This document shows, one piece after another, positions 1-6,537 of a stretch of DNA of 8,703 bases. The position numbers were made by a program, and so were the translations under genes. The DNA lies in the NCBI GenBank assembly GCA_003978075.1, contig QOAM01000058.1:1-8703 (forward strand). Direction: 5' to 3'. Position 1 is the stretch's first letter; each line of letters begins with the position of its first letter. The DNA comes from Thermodesulfatator sp. (lineage in GTDB: Bacteria > Desulfobacterota > Thermodesulfobacteria > Thermodesulfobacteriales > Thermodesulfobacteriaceae). The notes under the pieces were generated by a model, which did not search any database, was not told the origin of the DNA, and was given only the letters and a program-made list of their open reading frames with translations.

Positions 1-44
1 ATCGATAAAAATGGTAACATTACAATTTGTTCCTTACACGGAAA

Positions 45-72
45 TTGAAAATTTAACTAGCTTAGGTAGAAT
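45..72 (+). promoter_or_regulatory. candidate sigma70-type promoter for the EF-G-like/mogA/selD operon
   Basis: TTGAAA (45-50) and TAGAAT (67-72) are separated by 16 bases, a reasonable match to -35 and -10 boxes. They sit in an AT-rich island (about 1-85) that contrasts with the GC-rich remainder. Transcription would begin near 79-80, giving a leader of about 245 nt before the first start codon. No gene is visible in 1-44; a short open frame ends at the TGA at 46-48 but is too short to judge. The promoter is inferred from sequence only. Confidence 0.45.
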
Positions 73-79
73 AAGATAC

Positions 80-324
80 CTTCAACTGGGTATGGTGGTA
101 CCACCATGACGGGCTGGCCCCGGTGGAGTATGAGGGAAGTCTCCGGAGGACTATTTGACTCACAAAATGGGCCTCTAGAAAATGCGGGGTGATTCAAACC
201 CTGCGGCTTGCGGTCCTGACCAGGCAGGTATGAGGAATTTTTTTCCCCTGGGGTCAGGGGTCTCCGATTGAAAAAAGACACTTCTTGGGATAGCCTTTGC
301 AAAAAAATTTTTTTGGAGGAGACG
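80..324 (+). promoter_or_regulatory. structured 5' leader, possible cis-regulatory RNA, of no recognised class
   Basis: No convincing gene lies in this stretch, but it is full of strong secondary structure. A perfect 16-base palindrome (92-107) can form a 6-bp stem with a GTAC loop. A 7-bp hairpin pairs 184-190 with 198-204 around the loop GATTCAA. CCTGACC (215-221) pairs perfectly with GGTCAGG (252-258), with AGG/CCT adding three pairs across a 2-nt bulge. This competes with a local hairpin, CCCCTG/CAGGGG, at 245-260. GTCTCC (260-265) is complementary to GGAGAC (318-323), which overlaps the Shine-Dalgarno of the first gene, and A6 (271-276) can pair with the T7 run (308-314). Mutually exclusive pairings plus a coverable ribosome binding site look like a translational switch. 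I compared it by eye with common riboswitches, SRP RNA, RNase P RNA, tmRNA and tRNA-Sec and found no match. Confidence 0.35.
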
Positions 325-2334
325 ATGGGGAATACGCGCACCTTTGCCCTGTTAGGTCAAAGCGGGGCTGGAAAGACGGCCCTGACTCAGGCCATGCTGG
401 AGCTGGCAGGGGAGAAGTTTAAGCGTCCTCCGGAAGGTCCCACTCATGCCCTGCGGGTCCATCACTTGACCTGGCAAAAGGTCCCGTACTTTTTCATAGA
501 TACCCCGGGGGACGACAACTTTTTGGGGGAAACGCGGCTTGCAGCTTGGGCGGCAGACTTTGCCGTATTGGTGGTGGATGCCACCTCTCCGGTCAAGGTG
601 CAGTTGGAAAAGGCTTACGCCGCGGCCCGTGAGGAGGGACTTCCCCTCCTGGTTTTTGTAAATAAGCTCGATCAGGAAAAGGCCCGCTTAGAAGATACTC
701 TGCACCATCTTCGGGAAAGACTTGAACTCAATCCCGTGCCGGTAGCCTATCCCTTGGGAGAGGAAGCCCAGCTCCGGGGGATCATTGATCTCCTCAAGCT
801 TAAGGTCTATATCCCCGAAGGCCGTAAGGTGCGGGTGGAAAATCTGCCTGAAGACCTGAGACCCCGGGCGGAGGAGCTGCGCCAGAACATGGTAGAGTTC
901 GCCGCTGAAGGGGAAGACGAACTCCTGGAAAAATATCTCGAGGAGGGAGAACTCAGTCCGGAGGAGATCTTGCGGGGGCTTAAAAGAGGTATTCTTTCCG
1001 GAAAGGTAGCCCCGGTAGTCGTGGGTTCAGTGATCCACCTCATTGGAGTGGCGCGATTGTTGGACGCCGTGGCTGAGTTTGGTCCCAGTCCCGCGGAGAG
1101 GGGAAGCTGGCTAGCCGAGGGGGATGGCTCCACCGAGGTCTCCCCTTCTCCGGAGGGCCCGGCGGTCCTCACGGTCTTCAAGACCCTGGTGGATCCCTAC
1201 GCCGGGAGGCTCTCCTTGGCCCGGATCATTTCCGGAAAACTCTCCCGAGAAGGGGAACTTTACAATCCTTCGCGGGAGGCTACGGAAAGGTATGCCCATC
1301 TCTCGCTGGCCCAAGGGGACGAACTTCAAGAGGTGGAGGAGGCCGGACCAGGGGCCCTAGTGGTGCTTCCCAAGCTCTCCGAGACCCGCACCGGAGACAC
1401 CCTGGTCTCTCCAGGGCTGAACCTGAGGATACCTCCTCCGGAACTTCCTCATCCGGTCCTCACTTACGCCCTGCATCCGGAAAGCCGGGCAGACGAGGAC
1501 AAGATCGGTCCGGCGTTGGCCAAACTTCTGGAGGAGGATCCCACCCTGCGCGTGACCCGGGACGAGGAGACCCGGGAGCTTCTTCTCTCCGGACTAGGGC
1601 AAATCCACCTAGAAAAATCGGTAGAAAAGCTCCGGGAGCGTTACGGAGTCCGGGCCCGCATGAGTCTCCCCAAGATTCCCTACCGGGAGACCATCAAAAA
1701 GGCGGCCCAAGGGGTGATCTATCGCCACAAAAAGCAGACCGGAGGGCGAGGCCAGTTTGCCGAGGTGCACTTTCATGTCTTTCCTCTTCCTCGGGGAGAG
1801 GGCTTTGAATTCGTGGAGACCCTCACCGGAATGAACGTCCCCCGCAACTTTGTTCCTGCGGTGGAGAAGGGGGTGCGGGAGGCCATGGAAAAGGGACCGC
1901 TGGCCGGCTATCCGGTGGTGGATGTCAAGGTGCAGTTCTACGACGGGAAGTCGCACGAGGTGGACTCCTCGGACATGGCCTTCAAGATTGCGGCCTTTCA
2001 CTGTTTCAAAAAGGCCATGGAGCAGTGTCAGCCGGTACTTCTGGAGCCGGTGATGGAGCTGGAGATCGAGGTCCCGGAGGAGAACATGGGAGATGTAATC
2101 GGGGATCTCAACGCCCGCCGAGGGCGTGTTCTGGGGATGGAGCCACGGGGCAAGATGCAGCTCATCAAGGCCCAGGTACCTCTAGCGGAGATCCAGCGCT
2201 ACGCCTTAGACCTCAACAGTCTTACCGGGGGGCGGGGGACCTTTCGTATGCGGTTTTCGCATTATGAGGAGGTCCCGGCCCCTCTAGCCCAGAAGGTAAT
2301 CGAGGCCGCCCGGGAGGAGAAGGCTGCGGCATGA
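325..2334 (+). CDS. elongation factor G-like translational GTPase (divergent EF-G paralogue)
   Basis: A 669-residue protein with the full EF-G domain plan: GTPase (about 1-260), beta-barrel domain II (from about 278), domain III, domain IV and domain V. GTPase motifs are the P-loop GQSGAGKT (11-18), DTPG (59-62, followed by DD rather than the usual His) and NKLD (113-116). The family signature HEVDSS in domain IV (544-549) and PEENMGDVIGDL in domain V are well kept. The P-loop to DTPG distance is about 23 residues shorter than in E. coli EF-G, and no RGITI-like switch I is visible, so this is unlikely to be the housekeeping FusA. It resembles EF-G2-type paralogues, whose roles vary (recycling, stress, or unknown). 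The ATG at 325 is chosen because GGAGGAG lies at 315-321; the frame opens to a TTG at 268 without a ribosome binding site. The stop overlaps the mogA start (ATGA). A special role in selenoprotein translation is only a contextual guess. Confidence 0.9.
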   Translation: MGNTRTFALLGQSGAGKTALTQAMLELAGEKFKRPPEGPTHALRVHHLTWQKVPYFFIDTPGDDNFLGETRLAAWAADFAVLVVDATSPVKVQLEKAYAAAREEGLPLLVFVNKLDQEKARLEDTLHHLRERLELNPVPVAYPLGEEAQLRGIIDLLKLKVYIPEGRKVRVENLPEDLRPRAEELRQNMVEFAAEGEDELLEKYLEEGELSPEEILRGLKRGILSGKVAPVVVGSVIHLIGVARLLDAVAEFGPSPAERGSWLAEGDGSTEVSPSPEGPAVLTVFKTLVDPYAGRLSLARIISGKLSREGELYNPSREATERYAHLSLAQGDELQEVEEAGPGALVVLPKLSETRTGDTLVSPGLNLRIPPPELPHPVLTYALHPESRADEDKIGPALAKLLEEDPTLRVTRDEETRELLLSGLGQIHLEKSVEKLRERYGVRARMSLPKIPYRETIKKAAQGVIYRHKKQTGGRGQFAEVHFHVFPLPRGEGFEFVETLTGMNVPRNFVPAVEKGVREAMEKGPLAGYPVVDVKVQFYDGKSHEVDSSDMAFKIAAFHCFKKAMEQCQPVLLEPVMELEIEVPEENMGDVIGDLNARRGRVLGMEPRGKMQLIKAQVPLAEIQRYALDLNSLTGGRGTFRMRFSHYEEVPAPLAQKVIEAAREEKAAA

Positions 2335-2813
2335 GAGCCGGGGTCCTTACGGTAAGTGACCGCGGGGCTCGGGGAGAGCGGGAGGATCTTTCCGGAAGAT
2401 TCTTGCAAGAGAAGTTAAAAGCGGCGGGGTTTGAGGTGGCGGCCTACGAGATCGTGCCCGACGAATACGAAGAGATCGTAGCCCTTTTGGTGGATTGGGC
2501 CGACCGCCTAAAGCTCGACCTTATCCTTACTACCGGGGGGACGGGACTTTCCCCGCGGGACATTACTCCCGAGGCTACACGAGCGGTATTGGAAAGGGAG
2601 GCTCCTGGGATTGCGGAGGCTCTGCGGGCAAAAGGGCTTCAGCATACCCCTTATGCCATGCTTTCCCGGGGACGGGCCGGCTTGAGGCGCCAGACCTTGA
2701 TTATAAATCTTCCGGGATCTCCCCAGGCAGTGAAAGAGGCTTGGGAGGTGCTCTCCCCGGTCCTGAAACACGCCCTAGAGAAGATCCAGGGCTCGGGAGT
2801 GGAGTGTGCTTGA
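2331..2813 (+). CDS. mogA: molybdopterin adenylyltransferase, MogA/MoaB family
   Basis: A 160-residue cytoplasmic protein covering the whole MoCF-binding fold. Visible family motifs are the N-terminal strand with VSDRG (8-12), the glycine-rich TTGGTG (67-72) followed by DITPE (77-81), SRG (112-114) and NLPGSP (126-131). MogA adenylates molybdopterin before MoeA inserts the metal; in some anaerobes the same family serves tungsten cofactor synthesis. It lacks the extended N-terminus seen in MoaB-type paralogues, and the DITPE and SRG pattern is that of MogA. Its start overlaps the preceding gene by four bases (ATGA), implying translational coupling, and its end overlaps the true selD start by eight bases. 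Shared transcription with selD fits enzymes such as formate dehydrogenase that use both a pterin metal and selenocysteine. Confidence 0.88.
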   Translation: MRAGVLTVSDRGARGEREDLSGRFLQEKLKAAGFEVAAYEIVPDEYEEIVALLVDWADRLKLDLILTTGGTGLSPRDITPEATRAVLEREAPGIAEALRAKGLQHTPYAMLSRGRAGLRRQTLIINLPGSPQAVKEAWEVLSPVLKHALEKIQGSGVECA

Positions 2814-3852
2814 GGTTAGGCTGACCCAGAAAGTCAAGGCCGCAGGGTGAGCGGCCAAACTCCCGCCGGCGGAGCTGGCGGCTCTCCTGCGAAGTCTTCA
2901 TTTGCCCCGGGTGCCGGAGCTCCTCCTGGGGGCGGAGCACGGCTCAGACGCTGCGGTCTATCGTCTCTCCGAAGATCTAGCCCTGGCGGCCACAGTGGAT
3001 TTCTTCACCCCGGTAGTGGACGATCCCTATACCTTCGGTCAGATCGCTGCAGCCAACGCCCTTTCCGACCTTTACGCCATGGGGGCCCGGCCCATCCTGG
3101 CCCTAAATGTGGCTGGCTTTCCCAAAAAGGGCATGGATCTGGAAATTCTCCGGAATATCCTTCAAGGAGGGGCGGACAAGGTGGCTGAGGCCGGGGCGGC
3201 CCTGGGCGGAGGACACAGCCTGGACGACCCGGAGATCAAATATGGTCTGTGCGCCTTAGGGGTGGTGCATCCGGAAAGGCTGATCACCAACGCCGGGGCC
3301 CAACCAGGGGATCGTCTCCTCCTCACCAAACCCTTAGGCACAGGTATCCTTACCACCGCCCTCAAGGGCGGTCTCCTTTCTCCTGAGGATCCGGCCTACA
3401 TTCGTCTCGTTGAAACTATGACCACCCTCAACCGGGCGGCTAGTGAGGCCATGGTGGAGGTGAGGGTACATGCAGCCACGGACATCACCGGCTTCGGCCT
3501 GCTGGGGCACGCCCTAGAGATGGCTGAGGCCAGTGAGGTGCGCCTCCGTATCTACGCCTCCCGCGTGCCTCTCCTTCCCCGCACCTTGGATTTCCTAAAG
3601 CTGGGCATGGCCCCAGAAGGCGATCTGGCCAATCAGATCTTCTGCGAAAAGAAGGTAAAGATAGCCAAGGGGGTAGATCCCCTCCTCCTTTCGGTCCTTT
3701 ACGACGCTCAAACTTCCGGAGGGCTCCTCATCGCCGTCCCGGGGAGCCGAGCCGAGGCCCTTTTTAACCGCATGCTCGAGAAAGGGATGGTGGAGATAGC
3801 CTGGGTGGGAGAGGTCCTGGCCGGCGAGCCGGGGATTGAAGTTTATCCTTAA
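2806..3852 (+). CDS. selD: selenophosphate synthetase, itself a selenoprotein (in-frame TGA read as Sec15)
   Basis: SelD makes selenophosphate from selenide and ATP for tRNA-Sec charging and selenouridine synthesis. The longest ordinary ORF starts at a TTG (2902) and gives 316 residues without the catalytic N-terminus. Reading upstream in the same frame through TGA (2848-2850) to a GTG at 2806 gives 348 residues, matching E. coli SelD (347). The added start reads VLEVRLTQKVKAAG-Sec-AAKL and aligns with E. coli LTQYSHGAGCGCK, placing Sec at Cys17 and Lys18 at the essential Lys20; the second cysteine is Ala. Further family marks are SDAAVY (47-52), the DFF..VVDDPYTFG region, GGHS (135-138), TKPLG, DITGFGLLGH and DAQTSGGLL. 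GGGAG (2795-2799) lies six bases before the GTG, and the start overlaps mogA by eight bases, filling what would otherwise be an odd 88-bp gap. A SECIS-like hairpin begins at the TGA. No clear terminator is visible in the 58 bp after the stop. Confidence 0.93.
2849..2884 (+). promoter_or_regulatory. bacterial SECIS-like hairpin within selD
   Basis: The hairpin starts at the second base of the Sec codon. GAGC (2849-2852) pairs with GCTC (2881-2884), followed by a G-G mismatch. GCCA (2854-2857) pairs with TGGC (2876-2879), then an AA/C internal loop, then CTCC (2860-2863) pairs with GGAG (2871-2874). The apical loop is CGCCGGC (2864-2870), with its central guanines about 18 nt after the TGA. Bacterial SECIS elements lie in the coding region directly after the UGA and expose a guanine in the loop to SelB, so position, size and loop all fit. 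The SelB contact is inferred. Confidence 0.7.
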
Positions 3853-3910
3853 GAGGGCTTTTCCCCCACTAAAAGGAGATCTCGAGAGGGTAAAAAACTT
3901 TAGGAAACCT

Positions 3911-4396
3911 TCAAAGACCTAAGTACTCGCGGATCTTCTTCTCGAGGTATTCCTCGCCGGCGTAACCCAAAAGCCGCTTCACTACCTCTCCCTGGCGGTC
4001 GATGATGAAGGTGGTGGGGGTTATATAGACCCCGCCAAAGGCCTCCATGGTCTCTTCCGTGGCCAGCCCCACGGGATAAGTGATCTTCTTGGCCTCTACA
4101 ATGCGCGGAAGAAGGGGCAGGGCCTCTTCGTCCACCATGAGACTCACGATCATAAGACCATCTTTCTTGTATTTTCGATAGAGCCTGGCCAGCTCCCGCA
4201 ATTCTACCATGCAAGGGGGGCAATCGCTCTTGAAAAAGTTGAGTACTACCACCTTTCCCCGAAAGTCTGAAAGGCGATAGCGATGTCCATCAAGATCCGA
4301 AAAAGTAATGTCCGGACTCTTTTTGGGATAGGAAAACCCCATCCCGGTGAGGACTAAGGCTAGAAACAGGATCAGGAAGCGGAACCTTTCCCGCAT
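3911..4396 (-). CDS. secreted TlpA/ResA-like thiol-disulfide oxidoreductase
   Basis: A 161-residue protein. Basic residues (MRERFR) and a hydrophobic stretch (about 7-22) form an export signal or signal anchor; there is no lipobox cysteine. The mature part is a thioredoxin fold of the TlpA/AhpC-TSA kind: DGHRYRLSDFRGKVVVLNFF, the active site C59-P-P-C62, and a TPTTFIID strand carrying the cis-proline. It probably acts in the periplasm or facing it, reducing or exchanging disulfides, for example in cytochrome c maturation; the substrate cannot be told from here. Asp58 precedes the CPPC where most relatives have Trp. A strong ribosome binding site (GGAGGAGG) lies four bases before the ATG. The start overlaps the end of the creatininase-family gene by 25 bp, so the two are probably translated together. 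It converges on selD. Confidence 0.88.
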   Translation of the reverse strand: MRERFRFLILFLALVLTGMGFSYPKKSPDITFSDLDGHRYRLSDFRGKVVVLNFFKSDCPPCMVELRELARLYRKYKKDGLMIVSLMVDEEALPLLPRIVEAKKITYPVGLATEETMEAFGGVYITPTTFIIDRQGEVVKRLLGYAGEEYLEKKIREYLGL

Positions 4397-5112
4397 AAGA
4401 CCTCCTCCCTTAGCTCTTTTAAGAGAAATTCTAATCCCTCTGCTAGGCGTTCGGCAAGGAGGCGCCCTTTGTCTGGACTGGCCTTGGTAGGGTCTCCCCA
4501 GATCCCTCCGGGCCAGAAGTCCCGTTTAGCAAAGACCAGGCGATAGCGAGGAAAACGGGGGTACTCCTCAGGGGGTAAGCTTCGTACCAAATGGGGGTGA
4601 AAGTGCTGGATAAGGGAGGTCTCCCATTCCCCGGCATGGGAATCCCCGGGGGTCTCGATTAGATCCCCGGCTCGCTCCCGGAGGAGGTCGAGAAGAGAGA
4701 CCACGGCTAGGGCCGCTTCTGGGTGGTGGGCCAGGAATTCTTCCGCCGCATCCAGGATAAAGGCCAGGTGCGTGCCTCCGGCATGCCCGGAGAGGAGGAG
4801 AAAGGCCCGAAAGCCCTGTTTAAAAAAACCCTTAAGGAGGTCGAGCACCAGGGCCCGCAGGGTCTCTCCCCGCAGAGATACGGTCCCGGGATGCTCGGAG
4901 GTGCTACGGCAGAGCCCATAATAGACCGGAGGGGCCACCAGGGCTCGGCCCCTTTGGGCCGCAAGCTCAGCCACCCCATAGGCGGTATAGAGATCCGTGG
5001 CCAGAGGGAGGTGCGGCCCATGTTCCTCCACCGAACCCAGAGGAAGGATCACCGGAACCCCTTCCCGGGCCAGGGCCTCCACCTCCGGCGAGGTCATCTC
5101 CTCCATGCGCAT
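4372..5112 (-). CDS. creatininase-family metal-dependent amidohydrolase
   Basis: A 246-residue protein of typical family length. Conserved features are PLGSVEEHGPHLPLATD (24-40), supplying the metal-binding Glu29, His31 and Asp40 by alignment with creatininase; SGHAGGTH, equivalent to the usual NGHGGN; and DSHAGEWETSL, the second ligand and catalytic segment. The family includes creatininase, FAPy deformylases of flavin and deazaflavin pathways, and MftE of mycofactocin maturation. No neighbouring gene points to one of these, so the substrate is unknown; creatinine itself is unlikely in such an organism. The frame extends upstream to 5214, but ATG 5112 is preferred because AGAAGGGGG lies about six bases before it and the family fold begins just after. 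ATGs at 5106 and 5097 are alternatives. It is divergent from miaB and overlaps the downstream TlpA-like gene. Confidence 0.85.
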   Translation of the reverse strand: MRMEEMTSPEVEALAREGVPVILPLGSVEEHGPHLPLATDLYTAYGVAELAAQRGRALVAPPVYYGLCRSTSEHPGTVSLRGETLRALVLDLLKGFFKQGFRAFLLLSGHAGGTHLAFILDAAEEFLAHHPEAALAVVSLLDLLRERAGDLIETPGDSHAGEWETSLIQHFHPHLVRSLPPEEYPRFPRYRLVFAKRDFWPGGIWGDPTKASPDKGRLLAERLAEGLEFLLKELREEVLCGKGSAS

Positions 5113-5165
5113 GGCAAGCCCCCTTCTCTTTCCAAACTCTAAGGGGCGAAGGCCCTCCCTGCAAG

Positions 5166-5182
5166 AATTCCCGTCGGGAATT
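5166..5182. repeat. perfect 8-bp inverted repeat in the creatininase/miaB divergent spacer
   Basis: AATTCCCG (5166-5173) and CGGGAATT (5175-5182) are exact reverse complements around a single T. A one-base loop makes an RNA hairpin less likely than a protein-binding dyad. It lies 12 bases upstream of the miaB start and 53 bases upstream of the creatininase-family start, inside the only divergent spacer of the window, so an operator for either gene is plausible. TAAAAT at 5182-5187 touches its right arm and could be a miaB -10 box, though its -35 is poor. Confidence 0.4.
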
Positions 5183-5194
5183 AAAATTAAAGAT

Positions 5195-6526
5195 GTGAAG
5201 CGTGTATTTCTCAAGACTTTCGGCTGTCAGATGAACGAGTACGACTCGGAGCGCATGCTGGCGCTCTTAAGGGGAGAGTATGTTCCCTGCAGACGGCCGG
5301 AAGAGGCGGATCTCATCCTGGTCAACACCTGTTCGGTAAGACAAAAGGCCGAAGAAAAGGTTTACAGTCTGGTGGGCCGTTTCAAGCAGCTCAAGGCCCG
5401 GCGGCCGGAGGTGGTAATAGGGATTTGCGGGTGTGTGGCTCAGCAAGAGGGAAAACACCTGGTTAAGCGTCTTCCGCATGTAGATATGGTCCTAGGTCCG
5501 CGGAGGATCTTTCACCTGCGGGAGGCCTTGCGAGAAATCGAGGCCGGACATCGTCCGGTGGTCTGGGTGGAACTCGACGGAGATTGGTCTCCTCCCCCTC
5601 CCGGACCTCTGGGGGAGCGGCCGGTAAAGGCCTATGTGACCATTATGCAGGGGTGTGACAACTTCTGCTCTTACTGTGTGGTCCCTTATGTGCGCGGGCG
5701 GGAGATAAGCCGGCCCCCAGAAGAGATACTGCGGGAGGTGGAATGCCTGGTCTCGCAAGGGGTGAGAGAGGTGACCCTCCTGGGGCAGAATGTCAACTCT
5801 TACGGACGCAAGGAGCAAGGTTTTCCCAGCTTTGCGGAGCTCCTGCGCCTGGTCTCGGAGATCGAGGGCCTGTGGCGTCTGCGCTTCACCACCAGCCATC
5901 CCAAGGATCTTTCTCCGGATCTCATAGAGGCCTTCGGGGAGTTGGAAAAACTCTGTGAGCACCTCCATCTACCGGTCCAGTCGGGTTCCAACCGCATCCT
6001 GCGCCTCATGAACCGCAAATACACTCGAGAGGAGTATCTGGAGAAGGTTCGGCGGCTGCGGGAGGTGGTTCCGGAAATCGCTCTGACCACAGACCTTATC
6101 GTGGGCTTTCCCGGGGAGACGGAAGAAGACTTCCGCGAGACCCTTGCTCTTCTTGAGGAAGTGCGCTATCAAGAGATCTTCTCTTTCAAGTATTCCGATC
6201 GGCCTTTGGCCCGGGCCCGGGATTTCCCGGAAAAGGTCCCGGAGGAGGTCAAGGCCGCGCGTCTAGCGGAGGTGCATCGGGTTCAGGCCCGGATCACCGG
6301 GGAGATCTACCGAAGCTATCTGGGCCGGCAGGAGGAGATCCTGGTGGAGGGAAGGAGCGAGCGCAATCCCGCTTTGTGGACCGGGCGCACACGCACCAAC
6401 CTGGTGGTAAACTTCTCTGCCCCGGAGGATCTGGATTTGAAAGGGGCCCTGGTTCATGTTTTGATTAAAGATACAGGCAAGCACTCCCTGCGGGGAGAAT
6501 ACCTTGCAACCTTAAAAGGGCCGTAA
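5195..6526 (+). CDS. miaB: tRNA-2-methylthio-N6-dimethylallyladenosine synthase (MiaB)
   Basis: MiaB adds a methylthio group to i6A37 of tRNAs reading UNN codons. The protein has 443 residues, usual for the family. The N-terminal domain carries the three auxiliary-cluster cysteines C11 (KTFGCQMNEYDS), C46 (NTCSVR) and C80. The radical SAM CxxxCxxC is C154, C158 and C161 in GCDNFCSYCVVPYVRGRE. A TRAM-like RNA-binding tail follows (roughly 380-440). The TFGCQMNEYDS and GCDNFCSYC forms are those of MiaB rather than RimO or MtaB. The frame is open to 4997, but the upstream part is antisense to the creatininase gene; the GTG at 5195 gives MKRVFLKTFGCQMN, the normal MiaB beginning. No good Shine-Dalgarno precedes it, so the start may be leaderless or weakly translated. 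It heads a plus-strand unit running to 8360. Confidence 0.93.
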   Translation: MKRVFLKTFGCQMNEYDSERMLALLRGEYVPCRRPEEADLILVNTCSVRQKAEEKVYSLVGRFKQLKARRPEVVIGICGCVAQQEGKHLVKRLPHVDMVLGPRRIFHLREALREIEAGHRPVVWVELDGDWSPPPPGPLGERPVKAYVTIMQGCDNFCSYCVVPYVRGREISRPPEEILREVECLVSQGVREVTLLGQNVNSYGRKEQGFPSFAELLRLVSEIEGLWRLRFTTSHPKDLSPDLIEAFGELEKLCEHLHLPVQSGSNRILRLMNRKYTREEYLEKVRRLREVVPEIALTTDLIVGFPGETEEDFRETLALLEEVRYQEIFSFKYSDRPLARARDFPEKVPEEVKAARLAEVHRVQARITGEIYRSYLGRQEEILVEGRSERNPALWTGRTRTNLVVNFSAPEDLDLKGALVHVLIKDTGKHSLRGEYLATLKGP

Positions 6527-6537
6527 AGGAGGCCGTG

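Noticed and set aside
1..48. Possible C-terminal tail of an upstream plus-strand gene (ends TGA 46-48)
   Set aside because: Only 15 codons, AT-rich and overlapping the likely -35 box; not enough to support a gene.
184..204. tRNA-like arm (loop GATTCAA), possibly part of tRNA-Sec
   Set aside because: The 7-bp hairpin is real, but no acceptor stem, D-arm or T-arm with TTCRA can be assembled around it, and reading it as an anticodon arm gives mismatched stem pairs.
245..260. Intrinsic terminator CCCCTG-loop-CAGGGG beside a T7 run
   Set aside because: The T-run precedes the hairpin on the plus strand, and on the minus strand it reads as A, so neither direction fits.
57..341. 94-residue minus-strand ORF over the leader
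   Set aside because: Low-complexity translation, no ribosome binding site and no family resemblance; explained by the structured leader.
2902..3852. selD starting at TTG 2902 (316 residues)
   Set aside because: It would lack the catalytic N-terminus, has no ribosome binding site, and leaves an unexplained gap after mogA; the frame upstream through TGA is clearly SelD.
3853..3910. Terminator between selD and the TlpA-like gene
   Set aside because: Only short palindromes (GAGATCTC, TCTCGAGA) and a weak CTTTT/AAAAG pairing; no convincing GC stem with a T-run.
4997..5194. N-terminal extension of MiaB
   Set aside because: The extra 66 codons are antisense to the creatininase gene start and look unlike any MiaB N-terminus.
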